Program-made: the position numbers and the translations under genes | Notes under the pieces: model-generated | Told to the model about the DNA's origin: nothing | Databases searched by the model: none | What the model saw: the letters and a program-made list of their open reading frames with translations, nothing else | Shown here: piece after piece, positions 1 to 10,874 of the stretch | Layout: each line of letters opens with the position of its first letter | Numbering within the stretch: the stretch's first letter is position 1 | DNA from: Adineta ricciae | Taxonomy: Eukaryota; Rotifera; Eurotatoria; Adinetida; Adinetidae | DNA: 64,000 bases | NCBI GenBank assembly: GCA_905250025.1 | Contig: CAJNOJ010000361.1 | Location: forward strand, 21,133-85,132 | Reading direction: 5' to 3'

Positions 1-53
1 TCGGTATCAGAACAAATATGAAAACGTTTTTCTCCAAAAGAAAAAAGTAAAAC

Positions 54-541
54 ATGACTATCATTATCTACACTTCCATCCTTCTTCTTTTGATCAGCAC
101 AATCGACGGGCAACGTAAGCAAATTTGCATTCAGCGTAGTTTGAACAGTTCGGATTGTTTTATTCAATAGAATCGACGTGTAAAGCCAACGAAACTTTCC
201 GAAGCTGCGGTGCGAATTGTGTTGAGACATGCGACTTCAAACCTCATATGTGCATGGCTGTATGTAAATCCGGTTGTTTCTGTAATGCTGGATATGTTCG
301 TCAATCATCAGCAGCTGACAGTCCATGTGTTAAACGTGAAACTTGCAAACAGAAAGAAGACACGTCGGTTTGCGGCGCCAATGAAGAATATCGAACGTGC
401 GGATCAGCTTGTGTCGAAACATGTACTTTCAAGCCTCAAATATGTACTGAACAATGCGTTGCCGGTTGCTTTTGCAAGAATGGCCATGTTCGTCGTGATG
501 GCAACAAAAAGAGCTCATGTGTTAAACGACAAGAATGTTAG
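54..541 (+). CDS. Secreted protein with two TIL (trypsin-inhibitor-like cysteine-rich) domains, copy 1
   Basis: Two exons, 54-114 and 171-541, joined across a 56-nt GT-AG intron, give 143 aa. Exon 1 is a signal peptide (MTIIIYTSILLLLISTIDGQ). Exon 2 encodes two tandem TIL domains of about 55 residues; each has the ten-cysteine spacing of the family, starts with CxANE or CGANE and ends in CVKRxxC. TIL domains usually inhibit serine proteases through an exposed loop, but also occur in non-inhibitory extracellular proteins, so the target is unknown. The ATG at 54 is chosen because it supplies the signal peptide; the in-frame ATG at 155 is inside the intron. The DGAT2-like gene follows 240 bp downstream. 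The second copy is at 14109-14596. Confidence 0.88.
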
Positions 542-784
542 AGATAAACTATCAATATCGTTCGATATTATGATAAAATAAATAAATAGAGGAAAGAGAA
601 GAATGAAAAAGAGTGATGTAAAGAGAATCGTTGTCACGTGTGACGATCGATAAAACGAAAAAGTAAAGGACGCGATAAAGTACAAAATAAATATTTTTCA
701 ACAACGTGTTTTTATCTTTCACAAAGAATACTTGATAAACTTTCACTTGGGATTTCAAAAAATTCTCATTGACAGTCATCGATT

Positions 785-1934
785 ATGACCGAAGACCTTC
801 ATAAACGCCAAGTGCATGATACAAACAATGAACCTGAAACTCCGCCATCACCCTCAAACGATCGAATATTCGCTCCACTCAATATTCCATGGTACCGTCG
901 TTGTCAGACATTAACAATCGTGGTCTGGTGGTTATTACCATGGTTCTGTTTGTACTTAACGATATATTTTCTTTTCTATTGCAATTGGTATTCGACAACA
1001 TTCATGATAGTCTATATCACATGGATGGTGAAATTTCGAACGTTTCCCAAGACAGGTGGACATCGGCAACAATGGTTTCGTCGATGTATTTGGTGGAAAT
1101 GGTTTGTTGGTTTGTATCGAGTATTTACTTCGACGATTTCTTGATTCTAAACTTTCTCTTTCAGGCTATTTCCCAATACACTTACATAAAACTTGCGAAT
1201 TACCATCCGATCGTTCGTACATCTTTGGTTATCATCCTCATGGAATCATTGCCTTGGGAGGATTCGGCAATTTTTGCACCGAAGCAACTGGTTTTGAAAG
1301 ATTATTTCCTGGTATTAATGCTCGTTTTCTTGTGTTAAATTCCAATTTTCAAATACCATTCTACGATTTATTCTTAACAATGGTGGGTGCATGCGATGCA
1401 TCGAAAGAATCGTGCAATTACATTCTCAAACAAAGCCATGGAAATAGTATTATATTGGTTCTCGGTGGTTCAAAAGAAGCACTAGATGCACATCCCTCAT
1501 CGAAATATATGTTGACACTGAAAAATCGCAAAGGTTTTGTTAAAGTTGCATTGGCCAATGGTGCAAGTTTAGTTCCTGTGTTTTCATTTGGCGAAAACGA
1601 TTTGTATGAACAAGTTTCGAATCCACGTGGATCAACATTACGATCGATACAAATGCATTTACAGAAGATAATGGGTTATTCGCTACCACTGTTCCATGGA
1701 CGAGGTATTTTTCAATATAAAATCGGTCTGCTACCTATCCGTCATCCTGTTCATACATATGTTGGTGAACCGATTCCAATACCTAAAGTGTCATCAGAAT
1801 TGATTACATCGAAACTGATTGATGAATATCATCAGAAATATATGGATGCATTAGAACAATTATTCGATAAATATAAGACGAAACATGGTGATATGAATTC
1901 CTCGATTGTGTTTGTCGATGATCCTAGCGTTTAA
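785..1934 (+). CDS. DGAT2/MOGAT-family acyltransferase, copy 1
   Basis: Two exons, 785-1109 and 1165-1934, give 364 aa, the usual DGAT2 length. The family esterifies mono- or diacylglycerol with acyl-CoA to make triacylglycerol at the ER. Two adjacent hydrophobic stretches lie near residues 40-80, followed by the exon junction that rebuilds the YFPI motif and the catalytic HPHG at residues 132-135. The family blocks GGSKEAL, NRKGFVKVAL, VPVFSFGEND and the C-terminal YVGEPIP follow. The intron was placed by the phase that restores this motif order; a longer-looking ORF from 1056 is intron read-through. Whether it prefers mono- or diacylglycerol cannot be told from sequence. A near-identical copy lies at 14847-15996. 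Confidence 0.92.
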
Positions 1935-2063
1935 ACAGATCCTCTACTTATATTCTGTGTGCTGTTAATAAAAGCAACATTAGGTTACATATGTTTCGTT
2001 TTATTTTTTCGATCAGGAGAAAATTCAACTGAGTTCATTGTTCGAACACGCTTTTCATTTTGA

Positions 2064-2321
2064 TTACCAAAAGTATGTTTTGTCATGCAAGGGTATTGCG
2101 CAAACGCCAAGCGTAACAGGAATTGTTTTATCAGAAACAATTCCATACGTTTCGAATGTATGATCGTCATCCATCGGACCTGGATGAAGTCGGAGCCCAT
2201 TTCCATGATATGTAACACCCAACCATTCGCAGATTAATAATCTCAGCTTAAAAACTTTATCGGATGGTTCGACTTCGAATACTTTGGTTACACCACTTAA
2301 TGTTTTAACTGTTATTTTCAT
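2064..2321 (-). CDS. Small ubiquitin-like protein, A copy 1
   Basis: A single-exon 85-aa protein that begins MKITVKTLSGVTKVFEVEPS, close to the first two strands of ubiquitin, and keeps the expected length for one beta-grasp domain. It lacks the C-terminal Gly-Gly needed for conjugation and ends in KTYFW, so it is unlikely to be attached to substrates like ubiquitin; a binding or scaffold role is inference. It is convergent with the acyltransferase gene, whose stop is 130 bp away. Three relatives lie in the window, all on the minus strand: a close copy at 16126 and a diverged pair at 22937 and 31787. Confidence 0.75.
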   Translation of the reverse strand: MKITVKTLSGVTKVFEVEPSDKVFKLRLLICEWLGVTYHGNGLRLHPGPMDDDHTFETYGIVSDKTIPVTLGVCAIPLHDKTYFW

Positions 2322-2488
2322 GTCGCTGGATGTAACAAGACAAAGAAAAGAAACGAGGAGATTTCATTTTGGATTTTTCTTTTTCTGCTTGTACGCGACA
2401 ATGACGTATGATAAACATGATTACACGTCAGGCTATACGTTTGGGTGATGTAAGAAGATGCTCTTTCTTCCAACATTTGGTTGAGATC

Positions 2489-2785
2489 TTATTGCATACT
2501 AGTACGTAATACAACACTGTTAAGAATACGTAATTCTTCATCTGATTTAGCATAAGAACACACGCGTTGTGTATACATACGTACTTTTATGACGTATAAA
2601 TCGGTTATATTCAGCCAAAAGATGGAAAATACTTTATGTTTCGACTGCATCAACTCAATTCGTTGCAATGGTATCCCACGCTTGACTTCTAGATATAACA
2701 CGTCTACATTTCTGCCAACACAACTGATATATGTAATAATCGAATATAGAAGATAGAACCAAAATAGAAAGACGTTTTTTCTCAT
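2489..2785 (-). CDS. Small ORF with N-terminal hydrophobic segment, copy 1
   Basis: A 98-codon ORF on the minus strand, starting 66 bp from the divergent 172-aa secreted-protein gene. The first 23 residues are strongly hydrophobic (FLFWFYLLYSIITYISCVG) and look like a signal peptide or anchor. No known domain was recognised. The reading frame is conserved in the duplicate block at 16554-16850, but there the initiating ATG is ATA. It could be a young gene that one copy has lost, or an ORF kept open by the high identity of the blocks. Confidence 0.35.
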   Translation of the reverse strand: MRKNVFLFWFYLLYSIITYISCVGRNVDVLYLEVKRGIPLQRIELMQSKHKVFSIFWLNITDLYVIKVRMYTQRVCSYAKSDEELRILNSVVLRTSMQ

Positions 2786-2816
2786 TTCTTATTACGCCTA
2801 CCGGTAATTTCTCTCA

Positions 2817-2824
2817 TATAAATA
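2817..2824 (+). promoter_or_regulatory. TATA box of the 172-aa secreted protein gene
   Basis: TATAAATA lies 27 bp before the ATG at 2851, inside a stretch conserved in the duplicate block (16882-16889). The short distance implies a very short 5' leader. Assignment is by position and motif only. Confidence 0.5.
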
Positions 2825-2850
2825 ACAACGATCATACACAATCTCAAAAC

Positions 2851-3421
2851 ATGAAATTAACATACATTATTTCCGCTATTGTATTTACGAGTATTATTGT
2901 GCAAAGTATACGACCTACTATCTCAGTAAATCCAACAACTACTTTTCTAATTTTTAGATGTTCAAGCAATAGGATGGGCAATTGTTCCAGAAATCGCTTC
3001 TCTTGCTGTACCTATTCTCAAAGCTATACATGACAATGTGAAACATATGGGAAACTCGCACGCGACATACCTCGAATTTATCAATGATTCAAATGGCGGA
3101 TTACAAATTGAAGTTTCTGAGGTCGATAATTATGACTGGGATGGTAAATCACGTCCAGATCGTACGTTTAATCGCGTTGTTATTCCACGTTATAAATCAG
3201 TCAAACGCCGACAAGAAATAAATGCAAAGAGTCGAAGTGCTATGAGTACGATGAAATTTCGTTTTCGAGGAAAACCAGCTTTTTCAATGCGTATTGATCA
3301 ATGGGCAGCATTGTCGGATAAAGTACACGAAAAAGAGTTCAAACTTGAAAACGGATGGATCGCTCGCATGAAGGCTGGCATCAACAAAAATACTCTTCAA
3401 TACAGATTTCGAAAAGGTTGA
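2851..3421 (+). CDS. Secreted 172-aa protein of unknown fold, copy 1
   Basis: Exons 2851-2905 and 2958-3421 are separated by a 52-nt intron (A|GTATAC...TTTTTAG). Residues 1-18 form a signal peptide. The start of the mature chain is a hydrophobic helix (about residues 20-44, containing AIGWAIVPEIASLAVPILKA). The rest is polar and rich in probable beta strands, with clusters such as DYDWDGK-type turns and KFRFRGKPAFS. No known family was recognised. The layout of a hydrophobic or amphipathic helix followed by a strand-rich domain recalls some membrane-active secreted proteins, but no diagnostic motif supports this. The copy at 16916-17486 differs by only a few residues, so the protein is probably maintained. 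Confidence 0.75.
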
Positions 3422-4132
3422 AAGACTATTTTACTTGTGTGTTGTAGAAGATAACGACCCGCATGTTTCATTTCTCTTTTGATTATTCAAGTGCTGAATA
3501 AATTGATCCATGGCAATCGTCTCGCCTTAACGGAATGAAAGCGAAGTCTGAGAAGATAAAATCTTGGAAAAAAGCCATCTGTTCATTAGGAACGCATACT
3601 TAGATATTACACTAACACAGTGATCGTTATATCCTTCTCATTCTCAAAAACGCGATGTGAGAAATTGCTGGATGATTCACCGATAATCCTCTACGAAAAA
3701 AAACACATTGTCCTCCATATGTTAGTTCTCCAACGCTTACGAATCGTTTGTACACGCACATATACAGCCGTATGTACTCATTCGCTTCCTTTCTATCTAA
3801 CATTTATTCCGATAACACAATTTCCATTTTGACTCATATTGGCGGTTATTATTAAGTTTATTTTCAAGTTTATTAGTGTATGATTTCAATGACAATTTCA
3901 CGCATAAATGAGAACATAGTGTCAAATGAGGAGGGTACTAATGAATAAATGAACAAGAATGAAAAATAAAATAAGAAAACAGAAGAATTTTGTGCGAAAA
4001 CGTGTAGAAAAGAGAAGATAAATATACAACGTAAGCAAATGTGAAGATTATTGCTTTCCTTCAGTCTATAAACGGCTTTCAACTTCACTTTCATCGGCTT
4101 AGTATTTCAAAGCCGTGAATTTGTCGACCTGG
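3422..4132. other. Intergenic, conserved between block A copies
   Basis: No convincing gene. The matching stretch 17487-18186 is alignable but more diverged than the coding regions. Short ORFs here are not preserved in the other copy. It separates the secreted protein gene from the 3' end of the mucin gene. Confidence 0.5.
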
Positions 4133-4460
4133 TTAACCTGAGGGTGTGGGACTGGTGGTGGTGCTGGTCTCAGTGGTCGTGCTCGTATCCGTCGTGGTAC
4201 TAGTATCGGTGGTTGTGGTGGTGTCGGTGGTTGTAGTGGAGTCGGTGGTGGTACTAGTATCGGTGGTGGTGCTCGTATCCGTCGTGGTACTAGTGTCCGT
4301 GGTGGTACTAGTATCGGTGGTTGTGGTGGTGTCGGTGGTGGTGCTCGTATCCGTGGTTGTAGTGGTGTCGGTGGTGGTACTAGTATCGGTGGTTGTGGTG
4401 GTGTCGGTGGTGGTGCTCGTATCCGTGGTTGTAGTGGTGTCGGTGGTTGTGGTGGTGTCG
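4133..4460 (-). CDS. C-terminal tail of a Thr-rich mucin-like membrane protein (partial)
   Basis: Read on the minus strand, this is a Thr/Ser/Asp repeat built on an 18-bp unit (pattern T-S-T-T-T-D) that ends in TSPTPSG and a TAA at 4133-4135. The intact homologue at 18187-20294 ends similarly in TTATSNG. The rest of the gene is missing because the sequence enters the N gap at 4461. The plus-strand reading full of VVV/VSV is a shadow of this repeat. Confidence 0.7.
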
Positions 4461-4500
4461 NNNNNNNNNNNNNNNNNNNNNNNNNNNNNNNNNNNNNNNN
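4461..4500. other. Assembly gap (40 N)
   Basis: Forty N join a Thr-rich minisatellite on the left with the middle of a GTPase gene on the right. In the second block the same minisatellite continues into the rest of the mucin gene, so the flanks of this gap may not be true neighbours. Confidence 0.97.
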
Positions 4501-5109
4501 GGCAGTATAGATATTGGTGACGAACAAGCTAACTATCAATATACCTTTTGGGATACACCCGGATTCGAAAGTTGGGATCGAGAAGCCATCCGTAAGTATC
4601 TGAAAACAATCAAAACAACACCCAAATCTAGTATTATTTGTATGATCTACTGTGCTTCGCCTGGTTCTTCCGCCAATCTTCAACAACTCGGATGGTTATT
4701 GGATGAATGCATCAAACTGCACATTTTCTGTGCACTCGTATGTACAAATAAATCGTGTCGGGATAGAAAGCGTCGCGATGCTGTCATCAATGATTTTCAA
4801 CATATACTTCAACGACATCAGACGAAAACGCGAGACGAAAATGGAATAGCCTATTTCGGAAATGTAGGTCTATGCACAAGTGTCAATAGCGTTGCTTTTA
4901 CCGACGACGAAACGAATAAGAAATACGAACAATCGGGTATTGATGAACTCATACTTGGGATAATGGAATCATTGGATGATGACAAATTAGCACAATGGTG
5001 TGCGGTCATATTTGAGAATAAATCATTTTGGAAGAAACTCTCAGGATATTCAGAACAGCTGAAAAGAATCTTGAATAAACTGATTCATACGCAATGGAAC
5101 GAAGATTGA
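4501..5109 (+). CDS. P-loop GTPase-like protein, 5' end missing
   Basis: About 202 codons are open from the gap to a stop at 5107-5109. The segment begins just before a G3/switch II motif, FWDTPGFES, preceded by typical beta-strand sequence (YQYTFWDTPG). A hydrophobic strand ending in CTNKS sits where the G4 (N/TKxD) motif is expected, although the Asp is not in the usual place. The P-loop (G1) and switch I must lie in or before the gap. The rest has no recognised domain. It could belong to the AIG1/septin-like or the wider G-domain class. The ligand and role are unknown. Confidence 0.65.
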   Translation, partial: GSIDIGDEQANYQYTFWDTPGFESWDREAIRKYLKTIKTTPKSSIICMIYCASPGSSANLQQLGWLLDECIKLHIFCALVCTNKSCRDRKRRDAVINDFQHILQRHQTKTRDENGIAYFGNVGLCTSVNSVAFTDDETNKKYEQSGIDELILGIMESLDDDKLAQWCAVIFENKSFWKKLSGYSEQLKRILNKLIHTQWNED

Positions 5110-5928
5110 AACGTTTATTAATAACATTTCTCTTATTCAACATAAATGATTTTTTTGTGCTTTTCTCAGCTCTTCAAAATAACAAAAAACACGAATTCTT
5201 TCTTCCTTTCTTATCGCTTTGTAAACGTGTAGCATCGATAAGGACGACAGGAAAAAAAATCACTTCTACTCGGTAAAGTTCGTTTTTTTCATTTTCAGTG
5301 AATAAATAACATGTCAAAACCAGAGTAGCTGCCTAAGTCGACTTATAATATAAGTGACCAATTCCTAGCACACTACAATCCCTATCTACAATAGAAATAG
5401 AAGTGGATTTAGTTTGAGTTATGTATACACAGCCACACCCTCAGATGGTTTGAAGACATCCAGGAAACTTCCGATCGAACATAGATCTCATGGATTCATA
5501 TATGTGTTTTATGCGCTTTGAAATAAGTGAAAATATTGATCATAATGGCACGCATTGCGAACAAATTTTTATTTCATCATAGTATCGTTACATAAAATGA
5601 CATTTTATTTCGGTTGCTTTGATGAATTGTTTTTATTTTTCCCGATCGTTCTTGAACTTAAATAAAAAACAACTGTTTTCCCTGTACAATTCATACGTTC
5701 TTCAAACATATCAGCGAAAATATATCCTTACAACCATATTACTCAATATTCCGAATCGATCAAAAAAGCGTCGCTTTTTTCTGTACACAAACGTGCAATT
5801 ATACATGTCACCGATTTCTGACTCTTCAACCGACAAACCACCGCAACACATAAAAACAACCATTCTGTAATAATATATATGTATATATAGACGTGTAACA
5901 TGTTGGTCAGAATCCCATACAGAGAAAA
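5110..5928. other. Intergenic with TATA-like tract near its right end
   Basis: No supported gene. An alternating tract at about 5873-5890 (atatatatgtatatatag) lies about 40 bp before the ATG at 5929 and could be the core promoter of the next ORF. Confidence 0.4.
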
Positions 5929-6264
5929 ATGACTGGAATAAATGTCAATGCGACTATAACGAATAGCGAATATTCGATTAACGATTGTGATGCAGCTAGT
6001 CGCCTTGGATTTGGAGGTGTTGGAAGAAGTCGAGCTCCCAGAGTGCTCCGACCGCCTGCATATGGAAGTCGTCCAGGTCTCAATCAGGGACAACCGCTTA
6101 CCATCTATGTTCCGTGGACACCACAATTTGCGATGGCTTATCAACAATTTGTCAACGGTGGTGCAGCAGCTATGAATCAAGCGCCAATGGGTGCCGCGCG
6201 TATGGGTGGCTATGGAAGACCCATGCGAAGCGCTTCAAGTCGACCTGGTGTGAGAATACGTTAA
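5929..6264 (+). CDS. Gly/Arg/Pro-rich small protein, unknown
   Basis: An uninterrupted 111-codon ORF with a polar N-terminus and a C-terminal half rich in Gly, Arg, Ala and Met (for example GAARMGGYGRPMRSASSRPG). Low-complexity RG-rich tails often bind RNA, but no RNA-binding domain is present. GC content is higher than in the flanks and a TATA-like tract lies upstream, which favours a real gene. Open frames on the other strand and in a second plus frame weaken that. No known family was recognised. Confidence 0.45.
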   Translation: MTGINVNATITNSEYSINDCDAASRLGFGGVGRSRAPRVLRPPAYGSRPGLNQGQPLTIYVPWTPQFAMAYQQFVNGGAAAMNQAPMGAARMGGYGRPMRSASSRPGVRIR

Positions 6265-6801
6265 GTATTCGGCAATCAATTTTATACATCAGTAGATTGT
6301 TACATATATTTTTTAAAGAAGCTAAAGCATTCGTACGCATAGTCCGTGTGTTTCCTTCTTTTGTGTATTAGTATGAAAGTGAGAAAAAGGATGTGAGTAT
6401 TCTTTTTCTCAAGACTTGTTCATACTAAGATCATTTTGATTTACAATTATTTATTTCTAAATAAAATGCGCAGTTATTGAATGGAGAATATAAAAACATC
6501 TGTTCGTCAATGTTATGATTGGTCCACGCAAATTAAATGACGGCAAGTAATGTTACATCAACCCATTCATTCTCAATTTGAAAACATGGCATTATTGTAC
6601 AAAAACAAAAAATGCTACGTCGCATGACGTGTTTCCTGTTGATCCATTATTCAATCTGTTGAGGAGTTGCATTGAAGATTCATGCCACGATATGTACTAA
6701 AGCTGATATACCTCTCACAGGACGTCACATCTTTGACAATAGCTCTTGTCTTTAGTTTTAGACCGAGAGCATAAAAGTGGGCAGTTCGTTACAATATCTA
6801 C
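6265..6801. other. Intergenic
   Basis: Nothing recognised on either strand. The AATAAA-like sequence near 6461 may serve the preceding ORF. Confidence 0.4.
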
Positions 6802-7312
6802 TCAAAATTGCGAAAGATAAGGTGAACGGCACCAACTGATGAATGAATACCGACACTGATGATGACCATTTTCCAGTTCCAATTTATTAACAGTCGGATC
6901 GCCCGGAACGACATCTTCATATTCTTTCGGAATGAGTTCTTCTTCTCTTGAAATATACAAGTCAATAGTCGTTACTGTTGTTTCTCTCTGCACCTTTCAT
7001 TGATGATTCAACGACTAGCCCATCGGCTGATATTTGATCGTCTTTGAATGATTTAAAAAACTGAAAATCAATGATTGGGAGTACTTTAACTTGTTCATTT
7101 CGAATGACCATTGTTCGACGACTACAATCCGTGCATGACCAAACATTTCTTTCAAATGTATCCTGATGTTCTTTAAAATCGCTCAGATCGTTTTCATTCG
7201 GTCTATTGCCAATCACGGAAACATCTAATTTCTTTAATATTCGATCTGCATCTGCGAAATTCGTTGTCGTCATTTGATTCCTATGAACAATTGTGCTCTT
7301 ATAGCAATGCAA
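6802..7312 (-). pseudogene. Possible minus-strand gene, frame split
   Basis: Two overlapping minus-strand ORFs (6962-7312, 116 codons; 6802-6993, 63 codons) both look coding in composition: the first contains WSCTDCSRRTMVIRN, the second is acidic and contains EEELIPKEYEDVVPGD. They are in different frames, so either a short intron or a frameshift joins them near 6960-7000; no clean GT-AG pair in phase was found. No domain was recognised. Confidence 0.3.
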
Positions 7313-8655
7313 ATCATATGAAAAGAAAATAGAACCGAGTATTTTTCTTTCGGTTCACAGAGATTATTTGTTGAAAATATGAATATGGATTGCACACTTG
7401 CACAACAGATCGATATTTACACGCTCAGATGATTCAATTTTGGAATTCTAGTGTTAAAATCGTACGATAAAATAGAATATATGAATCATATCGAGTATAT
7501 ATTCGACAGGCGGTCATTAATTCGAAAGCCCAGGTGTACTTTTATTGATAAAAAAGAAACAAGTTATTATGTAAAATGGAACTAATTTAGTTTTCCTCTT
7601 CAGAATAGGTATGCATTATTTTTGAACAGTAAGTTATTGCATCAGCGTGGGATAGAACGGAGTTTGCGCTTAAAACTTTGTTCATATGAACATTTTGAGA
7701 AGAACCGTGGTCCATAAGGTCAATATGCATTTTCAAGAATTTCAAAATACCTGAAAAAAATTGATAGAAGTATGCAAAAACGATGTTCCGCGTCTATCGA
7801 GATTGCTATTCAAAAAAACATGCAACCATTGAGAATATCGAAAACTTCAGAAGAGCCATTGAAACAATGTTATCAATGGAGAAATACTCATCTTGCACAT
7901 ATCTGCCGATCAAAATCTTTCTGTATACGTGTCTGATTGAGGAAATAAGCGATGAATGTGATCGTCGATCAACGGTGAGCTGTCTACGTAGTTTGCCCGA
8001 AAACAGTTACACAATGTAGTGTCATCGCTGATGACAATTGTACTGGGAAAGAATGAAATCAATTGAATAGTTCTGAAGGTATACATTCCGATTCACAGGG
8101 TAGCTTATATGTTGCTGATTTTAATAATAATTGAGTCAAATTCTCATGTCGATAGATTTGAGTAAGAAAAAAGGAAAAATGTAAACATCGTGTGTAATAA
8201 AGCCCATATTTTATTGATTTTTTTTCTTACATTTTCTACTTTCGTATAGTGTTACAACTAATTTATTCAAAACAGCGAGCGGAACTCAGACAAATCGTTG
8301 CATATTCTTAAAAATATTTATTTGATTGGGTTCGACAACAACGAAGTTTTATACATCAAAGCCATAATAAAACACTTTTTCTACTCAAAATCACAATGTA
8401 AAAAAGAAAATAATAACTGATTATTTTTTTTCGATGTACTCAGTATCAGTAAATATATAAAAGAAATCGCTCATACAATAGTAGACCAACAGAATAATGG
8501 TAAGTAAAATTTCACATCTTTCGAATGATCCTTCAAAATAAATATCGTAGCCGAAACGAATATCTGTTCGTCCTGCGGATGTAAACATTTCAACTGTCCG
8601 TGTCATACGGGGACAAAAACCATCGATAGTCGAGAAAAAAGTACGAGAATCTCAG
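7313..8655. other. Mostly non-coding, with an NHL remnant
   Basis: Only a short ORF at 7783-8019 (78 codons, no recognised domain) and the NHL-repeat remnant noted separately were found. AT-rich otherwise. Confidence 0.4.
8076..8154 (+). pseudogene. NHL-repeat fragment with in-frame stop
   Basis: The plus strand reads GIHSDSQGSLYVADFNNN, then a TGA where the family usually has Arg (CGA), then VKFS. The block matches the NHL signature (G.lYVAD..N.RV) also seen in the intact genes at 8656 and 57696. A single decayed repeat with no matching flanking exons is best read as a relic. Confidence 0.6.
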
Positions 8656-10313
8656 GTGAATGCCACCGGAACTTCAGCAACAACTCCAAATGATCAATCA
8701 TCACGCTATTCTCATGTTGACCAACAGAGAGCTACATTATCGCAAATAAATCTCAACGATCCAAATGGACGTCTGGTGAATCGCCTGTCCGATACCAATG
8801 ACAAAACATCGATCAATGTAAATAAATGTCACAATTAAAGGTGTATGCTTTCGCGTTCTTTTTTTGTAGACCAAATATGATTACGACACACCATTATATC
8901 ATCGATCATCATCGATTCCTTCTAGTAGTGCTCCGATAATACCAATGGAGGTCATTTTTATCATTAAATTGTTTCATATAACAAGATTGTTTCATTCAGA
9001 TGATCCGATTAAACAGAAACGATCTACAAGAGGCCGAACGTAAAAGAAAGAGACGTCGAAGGTTGTAGAATATGCCCTTGCGATTCTATCTGAACAATAT
9101 TTTATGGATTATTTAGAGGTGGATTCTTCCATATCACGCCATGTTGTTGTTGCTGCTTAATAGCCACTGCAATTGCTGCAGTACTACTTTTAGCATTGAT
9201 CGCTGCCATTATTTTTATTGGTGAGAATGTATTCAAGAATGACATGTGATAAAACAGAAGAATTAAAATTTGCAATACAGACTAGTTGCATAATCTGAAC
9301 ATTTTCCTTTTTTAGCTTTGCAACCAAAACGTACAACAACAACAACAACAACGACGACGACAACGACGACAACAGCCACAACTACAACAGAAACAACCAC
9401 AACCGCAACAACTGGCATCATCGAATGCACTACTTGTGAGTGTCTCTATATTTTCTCAACAATTTATCCCATACGCATCTCACGTTTTTTTGTGACAGGT
9501 TCTACAAATTACACATGGAATAATACGGATACGGAGATGAGTTGTACTAGCGTTTCCACGATTAAGGATCCTAATAGTATAAACATTGGTCCTGATGGGT
9601 CAATTTATCTTGCTGGTCACACTATAGGACAAGTGCTGATGTGTGGAAATTCAACGAATACTACTGCAGTAACAGCTCAGTATGGCGATCACATTGATTA
9701 TATAACATTTGATAAGAATGGAACAATGTATACAAACGCTCATGATAAAAAACTGGTCCGTCGTTTTGCACCAGGCAATTCAACTGGTGAGATTGCTGTA
9801 GGAAGTGGTCTCACTTATCCGGTAGGCACTGCTGTCGACGACAATTTTAATCTTTACATCGGTGACCAACATGCTAATCGAGTGGTGAAACTAGGTACCA
9901 ACACATCAACCCTTTCCGTTGTCATTAATACTAGTAATTACTTCAGTAAAATGTCGGCACTTTTACTTTCATCGAACTCTCCAAACGAAACTTATATAAG
10001 TGATGAAGGCGGTCTTAATGTTTATCTGTGGAAATTTGGCAACTCGGCTCCTAGTGAGATTTATACAACTGTTTGTGTTTCTAATTTCTCTTCAACACTG
10101 GATAAGCCTCGAGGTCTTAAACTAGATTCGTATGGAAATCTGTACGTCGCAGATCAAGATAATAGTCGAATAGTGGTATACTGTGGGAATTCAACGATCG
10201 GTTCCGTTGTTGTCAATACAAATGGTAAACCAAGAGATTTTGCTTTTGATGCGCATATGAATATGTACGTTCTCAACGATGCTGGAAAAGTATTAAAATA
10301 CAATTTGATATAA
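8656..10313 (+). CDS. Type II membrane protein with Thr-rich stalk and NHL beta-propeller
   Basis: Six exons (8656-8817, 8870-8950, 9000-9061, 9117-9220, 9316-9435, 9499-10313) with closing phases give 447 aa. Residues 1-110 are polar and end in a basic patch (ERKRKRRR). Five cysteines then lead into a transmembrane segment at about 111-137. A Thr-only stalk (about 144-170) is followed by some 265 residues of NHL-type repeats, with blocks such as GNLYVADQDNSRIVVY and FNLYIGDQHANRVVKL and many N-x-T/S sites. The orientation is inferred: cytoplasmic tail, anchor, extracellular propeller. The extracellular part is likely a binding surface; the ligand is unknown. It has the same N-terminal plan (short tail, membrane anchor, Thr stretch) as the mucin genes at 18187 and 27557 but a different ectodomain. 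Confidence 0.85.
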
Positions 10314-10874
10314 TTGAGTTTTGAAACAAATAACACTTCTAAGTTTTTATTTTTTCATTATAATCCGATCGCTTTCTTCTGTATTATTTACTCTCTTACC
10401 ATGGTTATTCGAATAACAAAAATGTACCAGACATAATAATTTTTTGCCAGTACTTTTCAGACATACTAGATGTAACATATTCAAATTAGTTGTGCTTATA
10501 CTTTCAACAATAAACAATTATTAATCGAAACTCCTACACACGATGGTTATCGAGTGGCTAATGGAAAATTAGACATTTTGAGGAGGATGTAAGTAGTGCG
10601 ACAAGTTATAAATCATTCAGAGGATTATATGTCAATGTCGATGGCGATGCAAAGAATATGTGAAATTGTGTAGCATTATAGTATTCTTTCCTTTATTATC
10701 GTTCATATGTCATCAAGATGATTACATGAGACCTAGTGCTTCTGTTAGCGTATATAAATACTTCTTTCTGAGTACTTCACTTCATGTATTTTCACGTTAG
10801 GGATACAAAAAAGAGACGATGCGCGAAGTTTCACTGAAGACCAACAGGACAACAGATCAGAATTATTTTTACAT
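10314..10874. other. Intergenic between convergent genes
   Basis: No gene recognised. It lies between the stop of the NHL gene and the stop of the minus-strand LamG gene. Confidence 0.5.

Larger units (their letters stand above)
1..4460. repeat. Duplicated block A, copy 1
   Basis: The block holds TIL, DGAT2-like, ubiquitin-like, small ORF, 172-aa secreted protein and mucin tail, in the same order and orientation as the second copy starting near 14054. The offset is 14055 at the TIL gene, 14062 at the acyltransferase and 14065 at the secreted protein. Intergenic sequence is also conserved. By eye the copies differ at a few percent of positions plus small indels. The left end lies outside the window and the right end is the N gap at 4461. 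Confidence 0.9.

Noticed and set aside
1056-1164. An upstream start for the acyltransferase second exon
   Set aside because: Those codons are intron read-through; the spliced model restores the YFPI motif and normal length.
4099-4686. A 195-codon Pro-rich minus ORF crossing the 40-N gap
   Set aside because: Frame-shifted reading of the same minisatellite joined through N to the antisense of the GTPase.
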